NCBI RefSeq assembly: GCF_002078875.1
Contig: NC_034421.1
Coordinates: 2,270,917 to 2,334,916 of the forward strand
Direction of reading: 5' to 3'
Length of the DNA: 64,000 bases
Source: Numida meleagris
Taxonomy: Eukaryota; Chordata; Aves; Galliformes; Numididae
Position numbers and translations under genes: made by a program. The notes under the pieces were generated by a model. The model did not search any database, was not told the DNA's origin, and saw only the letters and a list, made by a program, of their open reading frames with translations. Positions within the stretch are counted from its first letter, which is position 1. The number at the start of each line of letters is the position of its first letter. Below, piece by piece: positions 14,901 to 24,836 of this stretch.

Positions 14901-17900
14901 CAACTCCTGGATCATAGCACAGTTGACTTAGATGATGTACACAAACAAAACCAACAAACAAGCAAGCTGACTTCAGATGTATTAAATATTTACTGGAACT
15001 TTTCCATTTCCAATTCAAATTTCAAATAATAGCACAGAATATGCAAAAAAATGACTCAGCAAGTCCTATTTAAGCATTTTCATCAACTTCTTCCCCACGC
15101 ACAACTCCTCTCTGACTACCCTTTGCTCCTTTAAGTACAATTATGCATTTGCAGAAATGCAAACATTACAGATAAACATATGCGTACTATCTATTTTCAC
15201 TGTATTCAAAACGCAGCCATCAAACCAAACCTATGACTGAGGAATGTGAAATATCATTGCTGGTATTTCAGCTTCTGTATCTCTTTACAGTTAACACTGT
15301 GTTTTTATACCAAATGAACAAAACCAAACGTGTCTTCTTCGTAAGCTTAGCTGAAAGGTAAAGAAGACTTTTCTGAGCAGCAAGCAGTTGAAAGAACACT
15401 AAAAGGTAATTAGAACAAGGCGGCAGTCAGGTAACTAGTTAGAGGAATGCGGCACTTACACAGCTCTTCTTACACGCGCTCAGAGTGAAAAGCCAGAGCT
15501 TGCCACATTAGAATATCAAACAGACACTTCTTCAGCACACGTTGTATGAAGGCACTTCCAAGGAATTAATAAATAATATCTCCTCTGCCCCAGCACAGAT
15601 TTATACAAGAAAGAAAGCTCAATGAGATAAAAATTAGTATCACAAAGCATGCTCTGAAACCCAAATATCTTCTAAAGTAAAAAAAGATATTAAAGGATTA
15701 TAAAAGTGAGTTACCATATGATTCATTTTAAAAGGAAGGCTCTTCGCTACAAACTCCTTTTATATAAACAGCAGATAGTTGACTGGCTGCCTTCTCCATA
15801 TGCCGCTATTTGTAGTCTAGGTAAGATTTCCATTACTGAGCTAGAGAGTGCCTTTTGAAAATAAAAGCGCACGCTATATCCCAGGTTAAGCTTTCACAAA
15901 GCCGTCTTCCATCTATCCTGGGGTGGAACTGCACGAATACAGCAAGTACGTGAAAGGAGGAATGGGCTCTGAAGAACAGTTCTTCAAACACCGAGCAGAC
16001 CCGGCTTGGTGCGGATGCTTGTGCAGACCTCACTCCCAAGTAAACACCTCACCATCTTTTGTTGTCATGACAACAAGCGGTCTCACTCTGTTCGAATCGC
16101 ACAGATAATTCATGATGGCTGAGAAATCATATTGCCCAGTTACATCCACTTTAAAATGGGGGTCTCCAGAAAACACACGGAAGACAACAGCAAATACAGC
16201 ACGACTACCTTGGAGCAAGCCGCAGCGAGCACCTCGCTCTTCCCCTCACCAGCTGCACTGGCACCAGTGGAGCTGTTCCTGACTTGTGCCGCAGGACGGG
16301 ACGTGGTTCTCCAAAACACAGGGTCTGATGCAGATATCCATTCACAAAGCCCATGCCATTTTGGGTGAGCTTGCCTGGTTTTCAGCTGCTGGTTCAGCAG
16401 TGTGAGCCCCGTGCTGCCCCTACCAGCCCCAGGGGCTGCCTGTGCAATCTGGGGAGCTGAAATAGCAGCACGGGGCTACGTGTGCACAGCTGACCGATGC
16501 CTCCAGTCAGTGCTGTGGTGCAGTATTGTGACAGATCATCACACCCCAAGCCAACAAACCAGCAGTGCTGCATTACAATAACGCCCTACTTCACATACCC
16601 CTAATCTAATCCCACTTCCATGAAAGTCATGTTGTGACTGATTAAAAAGCTAGCTGAAGCTGTGCACAAGACTTCCCTGTGATTTCTGGTGGAGATGGAC
16701 TGTGAAACAGGAATGCCACAGCTGACTTCAATGGGTATGCTAACCAAGCCATAAACTGGAAAGAAAACATAGCTCTTTTTTCTTTGAGTTTGATGCAAAG
16801 ATGATAATACATGCATCTGTAGTAGTGACCCATTTATCTTCTGAATGTTCACCTCTGGCTAAGATACTGGTCTTGCAAGAGGCTGATGTATAAATCACAG
16901 GAATTTAGCAAGCTGTCCTTGGTGTATGGGGTCACTGCCTCCCCTGATTATTGCTTTTAGGAGTTTTTAACGTGTTTTAAACACCGCAAGTGAAGCGGCA
17001 ACAATGACGAGCAAGTTTTTAGATTTACCCTTCCTTTTAGACTACTGCTCAAGAGCACACACCAGCAGTTTTCTTGTCTCTAAGCTGGAGCATTTCCAAA
17101 CAGAAATTCGCTTTCAGTAGTTCCTCTCCTCATCTTTCCTTTCAGGCTTTGTCACTGTCTGGAAACACAGTGTTTAAATTCGGGGAAGGATAGCATCTGA
17201 CAAGGCTCCAAATCACTGCATAGCTTTACAACAGCATTCCAGGAAGGCTTCAAAAGCAAGTCAGCTGTTAGGTATCACGGCTCACCACCTCCGATCTGCT
17301 TCCTACAACTTCTGTGCTCAAAAGGAACAACACAAAGCGCACTCTAAATTAAATATTTTCTTTTTCTTCCCCCTCTCCCACCTCGCAAGCACAGTGTCTT
17401 CTGACTGACAGGCCTGGAATCTGCTTTCATTTTATCCACAGCAAAGGTACAGCACAGTTCATGCGCAAGTAAACTAATCTCTCTTTGCATTGGAACTGAC
17501 CCAGAGGAAACACTGTCCATACAGGAAGGTCTGTAACAGCATCCCATCATTTCTGGAGAATGACACAATGACTAACAGCAAACCACTTCACTGGAAGCAT
17601 GGGACTGACTGATTCCATCACTGACAGTGAGAGAAATTTGGGAGGTCTTAAATGTCTTACCCAGTCTTTTCTTTGTCACAGCAGACAACTCTATAATCTC
17701 TTACAATCATTCAGGCTTGCAACCTGAGATGTTTCACACCCTCCTAACCATCATTCCTCTGCCTTCTGGTTGTTAAATGCTATATTTTCTTCTACAGCAT
17801 CACAGAAAAATACCTTTAACATTCACCCCCCCCCATCAATGTATTTATCCAGTTCATACCTATCTTCCACTTTGGCTGCCATTACCGCATCCTCTGTGGC

Positions 17901-20900
17901 CTCTCTGCACCACAGTTCATTCCCAATTTCCAATCTAGGCAAAATTCTCCTGCCAAAAATCTTCCTACATTTCTGCAGCTCTGCCTGCACTGCTTGCCTT
18001 CCTGAGTCCCTTGACTTCCTGCAACACGTTAACACTTCTTGTCTTCCCTTCCAGCGTCTTGTAGTAGCTCAGTCCATCACCACCTCTTCTCTGCTTACTT
18101 TATCATGAGGCATATGTAAGAAAGAGAGGTTCTCTTACAATACAATAGACCGTATTTCTGATACTTAAACGCTTATGTAATCAACACTTCAGTGTGTAAA
18201 ATCCAGCCAACTACCATTGTGTGCATGTATACCTGGTGTAAGAAGAAACATGCCTGCAGGAAAGCTCTGGAGAAACGTAATTTATAATAAAATGAAAAAT
18301 TTTTGCATTCTGTCAAAATTTAAATAGCGGGAGAGACTGCTACTGCAGAAAAGTGTAATGTTCAAATACTGAAACTCTTTATTACGCACAAACGAACTGT
18401 AATTTACTAACAGTGAATGCATTTGTAGTTTCTTATACGTTCTTTCCATCCTACTTTACAACAAACTTGTCACACGTGCCCTTATCTTTCTGATCAGGTC
18501 TGTGTGCAATACTGTCTAATATCACAAGGTGGAGCTACCCAGACAATCTCATCTTGCTCTGTTTAATTTCAGATGGTATAGCCCAGTGTTCTCCAAAACT
18601 GTTTTTTGGATGGTATATAGCATATAGCATCAGTTTGGTCCATAAATCCACAGCCGATCCACAGCCAGCCATGGCATTAAGTTCAGCCCATGCACAGCAC
18701 GGGTCAATAGAAGGGACCAGCAGAGCACTCAGATCCACGAGGTAGCAGCAGAGCGCCTGGCTCAGCTTGCAAAGCCACTGCACTGAAATACAGGCATGCA
18801 AAATGGCTTCACCAAAATCCTTGGTCATTCCTAAACATCAACTGAAGGTGCTGTTCTCTTTTGTGCCACTTTCTTTGCTAGTTTTACCTGTCATCTTTTT
18901 TGGCAGAGCAGAAGGCTAGCTTGGCCTGGCAAGACAACTCCACCTTTGATCATATAACCATGGCACTGAACAGTCTGACACTAATGAAGGTTTTGCAGTC
19001 TCAGTATAGCTGAAAATGCAAGGTTTTGCCTGCCATTTCTTAGTAATTAACTCATCAACTTTTATATATAACGGTAGTATAGATTAAAGATAAGTTCCCT
19101 GTTTTTTTCTGCTATGCTTTGTTTAGTCCCCAGGGGGACAGAACCTAATGAAAGCTGATCAAAAATTACCAAAGTTTCTTAACTAACATCTGTTCCCCCA
19201 CTGCCAAAAAAATCCAATTAATATCACTGACGGAAAGATTGTCTTCACTCCAACCACCAAAAAGAACATCTTTACAGTCACAGGAAAATTTAAAACAAAT
19301 TATTCAAAGAAAACATTCCCTAATTTTTAAAGTCTCGGGTATCTAAACCACTTTCAACTCTTTTGTGTTCAATGGAACGTTGAAGTTTCACACAAAGCAA
19401 CGTAAACATGATTGTTTTGAAGTTTGGAGGTCACAGCACATAAAAACCATCTTGAAAACTATAATCCCAGAATATAGAAACTGAGGCTGATTCCCAGTAA
19501 CTACTTTCATCTTCAAGCAAGTAGGTCCTGCCAGCAATAAGTGAACAGAAAGACATTATCAAAATCTTCTACAATTATTTTCAAGGTTACATTCTTTAAT
19601 GTTGTACTTGACACAATAAACCGCAAACGTAAAAAGGCATCAGAAACGTTTAACTTTGGCATTTTCAGAACCCAATTTCAGCCTGCAGCACTGAGGAATA
19701 AAACTATTGATTCATGCTTGCACGTCACGGCCCTCTCAGGCTGCGTGTCCCTGCCAGGCACCGAAGCAGCGTGGCTGCAGGCCTGAGCACCGGCCCAAGG
19801 CAGCCCCTGTCCCTTGACCATCAGCTCATCCTCTGGCTCTGTTCTGAACTGCTCCAGACAACTCCTGCCATAACAAACCTGCTCTCAGATGCGCTGGACT
19901 GCAGAATTATATCTGGGGGCAGTGAGTGTGTCAGGGTCAGGGGACAGTCTCCATTTAGCAGTAAGATGCAGGCTGAGGGGAATGGACCTAACTGATGCCA
20001 TTAGAAGAACGGTTAAAAGCATTTATGAACCGGCCTGATCTTTGCATACCATAATAAACTTCATTTATCTGAGTTTGTTTTATAAAATGGAGTAAGAAGC
20101 AGAAAAAAAAACCCTAAAACCATGCCTATTTCTTTTTTATTTTTACATTCACCTCTGAGGTAGTTCCAGTACACTGATGTGGATTGAGCTCTACACATTT
20201 TCCACGAGCACCTTGCAAATTACTGGAAAAATACCCCATGCTTCATCTCTAAAATGCCCACATGAAATTTTGACAGATATAGTTATTCTGATGCTCTCTT
20301 TAACATATCTTTAACATGTTGTCTATGTTAATGAGATTGGAAAATAAACCAAAACTATCACGCTTTGGTGGAAAAAATCATGACTTTGTTTAGAAAATTG
20401 TGTTTAAATCCAAAGATTTTCACCCCTCTCCCCACACGGGAGCAAAGGGAAAGAATGCACACTGAGCTAACAGCAAACATGTCCTATCAGCTCGTTCCCA
20501 TACAAACATCTCTAACAGACAATGGTTAAATTCACAATCCAATTAAGATTCCTCAGAGTAACTAAATACGGCAAGTACTGACTAAAAACAGGGTAAAACT
20601 TGTTTAAACAACTTCTCTATCTTTACAAGTCAATCAAAATGTGACTGTCCCCAGATTTGCACAGTTAAGCCTTGATTCTGCAACCAGTCCATGCAAACTC
20701 ACTGTTTCCATAGTTTTTCCACTAAATAAAGATTTTGCTTGTCAGAGCTGCACAGCTGGAAAAAAATAACTGACCTTGTTCCTACCTGACATTGTGCAGT
20801 CAGAAACCATGGCTCCCCTGAGACCAATTCTGAGCAGGAAGATGAACAGTTATGCAGAAGACCCTTTGGTTCTACAACTCCATGAGAAGGGACAGCTATT

Positions 20901-22890
20901 CCTCTGGGACACAGATTTCCTTCAACAGTATTATGCAACTGACCAAGTGAAAACATTACCCTTCAGCAGAAAATCCCCCACAGTGCAATTAATCTCAAGA
21001 AAGTCCTCAAAAAATGGCTGAGCAAGGAAGTCAAACTGCTGCAGGAAGAAGAATTGCACTGCAGGAAATCTCCAGAAGCACCCTAACAGCCTTCAACTCA
21101 GACGGGTTAGCACCCAGACTGCCCTACAGTGACACTGTTGCTTACATCCATACTATGCACCATATTCACACTATTTGCTGCCTTGGGACTGGCTGTTTCT
21201 GAACTCTCTCTCGTGATATGCACCAGTTCTGTTTTTGCACCCAGATCAATATTCTGTTACAGAATTCTGATGTTCTTTGGGAAATAATAGGAGATTACAT
21301 AAAAGAATGCAGAATACCCAAGGGTAGGAACTGACAACAACTGTCAATTTTTCTGTAATGTGTAAAGCCAAACTCCCCCAGAGCAACTCAAGTAATCCCA
21401 CTAGCTATGGAGAATATTCTAAAACACTACAGCATATTTTAATGTATTTGACAAAAGCAGTGCTTATCCTTCCAGGCAGGAAGACTGGGATTGCATATAT
21501 TAAGCCAGAGAACAACTCATAACAAAGGAAATTCAACACATTTAATTCTCTTCAAATGGGTCTTGGCTCTAAGAAGTTTAGAAGAGGCAGAATCAAAAGA
21601 TGTTGTGGGTTTTTTTTAAATAATGAGAGATACAACAAAAAAGGTTGTACTTGCATCTGTCCCTGACATTCCAGGCATTCTTCCTGGATTTCCACCTGGA
21701 TACAATGTTTGTATTTATTTTCAAGCTACCCAAATTTGGCATATATCCACAGATAAAAACTATTTGAAAAGCAGACAAATGAGAAGAGATGTGTGCAATG
21801 CTTCTGTCACCAGTAATGTATCAGCTCTATGCATTTTTCACTAGTTAACTGTTCTTGCTCTGTCCTTACAAAATTCTGTTCCTAGGAGGAAAAAAACACA
21901 TATAAAACTCCTGTCTTAAGCCTACAAATGTTACACGCTTACTCGAAAACAACTCAAACATAATAAGTCTTCTTAAATTAAGTATGTGAATAACGTTTCT
22001 TATAGACTAAGGATTTGTACATCTAACAACTTGCAGCCCTGTGTGCCCATGTGCATCTATTTCTTGAGAAATCCCATCCCCTGAGAAAAGCAGCACTCAC
22101 ACTACCTGCTCTTCCTGCAAAAGACACCAATGTGCTTCAGTAAAGATTTGCCGGAGAAAGTTTTAAAGTATGTTTCCCCTCTACACTGCATCTGAATACA
22201 GCCACAATATACCAAGCATCTCTGAACACATCTCTTGTTGGAGATCCTAGGATACGCAACACAGGAAAGAGCAATAAATTAAGTTGGCAAACTTCAATGG
22301 TTTTAAGTACCTGCCGGTTCCCTGACTTTCTTCAGTTTCAAGGGCAAGGGAAAAGCACTTCACCTGACACCAGAATGAACAGGGAACAGCATCTTTTGCT
22401 CTACCCACAGATGAGAGCTGACAATGCCATGCATCATAACACAAAGTACCCTTCCAATTTATTGGGTCACTTGTCACACGCTCGGTATGGTGAGAAATTA
22501 TAATCTTGGTGTTACGGACAGTAACAGTATCATGGTAGCCACCAGCAAATCAAGGGCTGTTTATTTGTTTGTTTCCAACAGCCTTTGCTCTTTTAACAGC
22601 AACTTGCTAGTTTAAAAGTTAAGAAGAAAGGTGTACCAGAACATCTGAAATTTTTTTTAACAACCTTTTCAGCTTAAAATCAGAAAATTAGGAGTTATGT
22701 GAAAATCACTGACCTTTTCTAATTTTTCAAAGTGTTCTCTGAGGAACTTCATGGGTCGGTCTGGTTTTGCTATGCAGAGATTTACAATGCACTCCTTTAA
22801 AATCTGTTGGATGTTGTGCTTCTGAACGTACAGCTCACATCCCTTCAGGCTCTCGTCTTCTTCCACACTGCAGGAAGAAGCAGCAGCCAT
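8880..22890 (-). CDS. PRKAR1B: cAMP-dependent protein kinase type I-beta regulatory subunit, 5' part (3 coding exons)
   Basis: This gene encodes the regulatory subunit of type I PKA, which binds and inhibits the catalytic subunit until cAMP binds. The coding exons run right to left: 22890-22714 (59 codons), 12962-12792 (57 codons) and 8971-8880 (30 codons plus 2 bases). All have GT/AG borders and the phases fit. Residues 1-59 form the dimerisation/docking domain: [10 protein letters not shown], then [15 protein letters not shown], with Cys18 and Cys39 at the positions of the RI interchain disulphides. Residues 94-99 are RRRRGG, the pseudosubstrate site with Gly in place of a phosphorylatable Ser. 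QSDSH and [11 protein letters not shown] match RI-beta rather than RI-alpha, whose site reads RRRRGAISAEV. The gene is partial: both cyclic-nucleotide-binding domains should lie to the left of base 1. I looked for the next exon in 1-8879 and did not find it. Identity is from remembered family sequence, not a search. Confidence 0.94.
8972..12791 (-). other. PRKAR1B: PRKAR1B intron 3
   Basis: I see no exon, RNA gene or recognisable repeat in this 3.8 kb. It is AT-rich with only short chance ORFs. Confidence 0.8.
12792..12962 (-). CDS. PRKAR1B: PRKAR1B exon 3 (linker with pseudosubstrate site)
   Basis: The exon is 171 bases, phase 0 at both ends, with acceptor TTGCAG and donor AAAG|GTAATG. It reads [11 protein letters not shown], then [20 protein letters not shown], then [20 protein letters not shown] and VRK. 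The RRRRGG inhibitor motif and the PPPP linker are standard for RI subunits, and its 57-codon length equals that of the mammalian exon as I remember it. Confidence 0.95.
12963..22713 (-). other. PRKAR1B: PRKAR1B intron 2
   Basis: This 9.75 kb intron has no recognisable exon. It contains a 13-bp perfect inverted repeat (16405-16417 with 16465-16477), a pyrimidine-rich stretch at about 17690-18110 open on both strands, and a T-run near 14865-14880. The remainder looks like ordinary AT-rich intron. Confidence 0.75.
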
Positions 22891-22917
22891 CTTCAGGCTT
22901 GTAAACACTAAACAGAC
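22714..22917 (-). CDS. PRKAR1B: PRKAR1B exon 2 (start codon exon)
   Basis: The acceptor CAG ends at 22918 on the plus strand and the donor is AAG|GTCAGT at 22713. The first 27 bases (22917-22891) are 5' UTR, and the ATG is at 22890-22888. A frame open further upstream to 23046 runs into the intron, so its extra residues are not coding. The 59 codons encode the docking and dimerisation helices that bind A-kinase anchoring proteins. Confidence 0.94.
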
Positions 22918-23500
22918 CTGGGTTAAGAAAATGGTGTAAGAAAGAGACAATTCTTTACCAGAGGAACTTGGAGCAGCAGAGATAGTCAAGCACTGCATGA
23001 GAGCTATCAATTCAGAACATTTAAATGCTCTGGAAACGCTGGCCATGGCATCTCTACAGCATCAACACAACGGTAACTACAAAAAGAGCATTTAACTCCT
23101 TGACATCTGGAAATAACGGTACAATTAATCACACAAGGCCATGAGTTTCAGAGGCAGTCATTAAACACCGGTTTAAAGCCCCACATTTCTGTTCCATCGC
23201 ACAAACCGCGCAGCACAAACCCAGCTCCGTGTCAGGAGGATTTCTGGTTCGGGCGGACCTCAGCACCTGCCCTCGGGGCCGCACGGTAGGGCCGAGGTGA
23301 CATCGGCTGCAGGGCACGCCGGGCAGGCCGACACCCGAAGCGGGAGCCGGCTTCCCCACACAGGGCCCCGCGGAGCCGCCCCCGGCCCGGGCAGGACCGT
23401 GCGGAGCCTCCGGGGGGCGGCGGGGACCGGCGGAGCGCACCCGCATCGGCACAGCCCCGCGTCTCAGCGCCGCGGCCGCAGGGAGCGCGCCGGGCCGTAC
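22918..23500 (-). other. PRKAR1B: PRKAR1B intron 1
   Basis: This is the short first intron between the non-coding exon and the start-codon exon. Its right half (from about 23200) is part of the CpG island and its left half is AT-rich. Confidence 0.6.
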
Positions 23501-23700
23501 CTGGGCTGCTGATCGGCGGCGGCTCCTCCTGCCGCCCTCACGGATGAAGGCGCTCCTCTACCGCAGCGCAGCCGTCGCCTCCTCCTCCTCCTCTCGCTGC
23601 CCGCGCCGGGACCGCGCGGCTCCCTCCTGCCCGGCCCGCCGCTCGCCCGCACACACACACGGACGGATACAGACACAAAGGCTCCAGCCCCGTCGCCGCA
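23501..23700 (-). other. PRKAR1B: PRKAR1B non-coding exon 1 (5' UTR), outer end uncertain
   Basis: On the minus strand a clean donor CAG|GTACGG ends an exon at plus-strand position 23501, inside a CpG island and 583 bases upstream of the exon 2 acceptor. Joining it to exon 2 gives a 5' UTR with no ATG that I can see between here and the start codon. The transcription start cannot be read from sequence; 23700 is a guess. A short CA run at about 23650-23660 lies in it. Confidence 0.55.
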
Positions 23701-24170
23701 GGAAGTGCCGCCGCTGTCACTCAGCCGCAGGCTCGGCCTCCCCGACGCGGGGCAGCGGGCAGCTCGGAGCCGAGCGGCGGGCCGGCCGTCGCGGCGCTCG
23801 TTTCCACGCGCGGTGCCCGCGGCTCCTGAGGCGCAGTGCCGCGCGCGCCCCGCTGCGTAATGGCGGCTGAACGCGCTGCCGGCGAGCGGCAGGCCGCTGT
23901 GTGGCAGCGCCGTGAGCTAGCGCTGCGCTTCCGTGCACCCCGAGCTCAGGGTGGTTCCTGCGCTGATCCCGGGGGGCTGCTTGCTCCGGTGCCCGCGGGC
24001 CGCACGGTGCGGTGATTGCGGGGTGAAGCCCTCTTAAATACAACAGGAGAACGTATAAACTCGGTGGGTATTAGAAATAATACGGTTACAGAAATCAGCC
24101 ATGCATTGCTATCGGGGGATTCTGATTCTGCTATAAATAATTTTTAAAAAAATAGGGGAAGGCGAAGCGT

Positions 24171-24181
24171 ATAAACACGTG
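24171..24181. promoter_or_regulatory. Forkhead-like core overlapping an E-box upstream of DNAAF5
   Basis: ATAAACA (24171-24177) fits the forkhead core RYAAAYA on its last six or seven bases and overlaps a CACGTG E-box (24176-24181). FOXJ1 is the master regulator of motile-cilia genes. The motif is short and occurs by chance often, so this is only suggestive. Confidence 0.25.
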
Positions 24182-24260
24182 ACACAGCCCCGCGAGGCGG
24201 CCCGCCGCCAAGCGCGCCCGGCGCTGCCGTAAAGCGCTCTGCCGCCGTCGTAAAGCTGCC

Positions 24261-24274
24261 GCGTCCTTAGCAAC
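24261..24274. promoter_or_regulatory. Candidate RFX X-box in the DNAAF5 core promoter
   Basis: The reverse complement of this stretch reads GTTGCTAAGGACGC. Its first ten bases match the X-box half-site pattern GTTGCCATGG at eight positions. The second half-site is degenerate. It lies about 30 bases upstream of the DNAAF5 ATG. X-boxes are the known RFX/FOXJ1-linked elements of motile-cilia genes, so the position fits the gene's job. Binding is not shown. Confidence 0.4.
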
Positions 24275-24304
24275 GGCGCCGCGCTTCCGTAGAGCCGGGG
24301 CAGC

Positions 24305-24836
24305 ATGGCGGCGGGCGGGGCGGCCGAGCTGGCTCAGGCCCTGAGCCGGCCCCTGAGCTGCCTGCAGGGTCCCGAGTGCGGCCGGGCGGCGCGGCTCCGG
24401 GCTCTGGAGGCCATCCGGACCGAGGTGCAGGAGCGGCCGCTCTCGTCGGAGGCGGTGCAGGAGGTTTTCGAGACGCAGTTGGTGCGGCCGCTGGCGCGCT
24501 GCCTGGCGGGGGACGCGGCGGAGCGGTGCCGGGAGCTCGCGCTTCAGCTCCTCCTGCACGGGCTGAGCCGCTGCGAACGGCCCGGAGAGGCGCTGCCCGT
24601 TCTCCTGCCGGTCCTCGCGCAGCGCCTCGGCACGCCGCAGGGCGCGGAGTCGTGCGAGGAGCTGCGCCTCGGCCTGCTCCAGCTGCTGGGGCTGCTGCTG
24701 CGGCGCGGCGGGGCCGCCGTGGCCCCGTACCTTTCCGATGTGGTCGGCATCCTGCAGGCCGCTCTCCTCGACCACTACGCCGAGGTCAGGCGGGAGAGCT
24801 GCAGGTGCGCCGTGGCCTGCGCCCAGGCCGTGCCAG
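24305..24836 (+). CDS. DNAAF5: DNAAF5 exon 1
   Basis: The exon is 532 bases and ends in phase 1 at CCAG|GTGGGG. It encodes residues 1-177, the N-terminal HEAT repeats, in very GC-rich Ala/Leu/Arg-rich sequence. The same frame stays open to 25171, but the part after 24836 is intron that runs into a CR1 element, so it is not coding. Confidence 0.93.

Noticed and set aside
8880..22890. Assignment to PRKAR1A instead of PRKAR1B
   Set aside because: The [11 protein letters not shown] and QSDSH signatures and the neighbours DNAAF5 and SUN1 fit RI-beta. RI-alpha has RRRRGAISAEV.
22891..23046. An upstream N-terminal extension of PRKAR1B from an ATG at 23046
   Set aside because: An acceptor at 22918 separates it from the exon, and RI subunits begin at the downstream ATG (22890).
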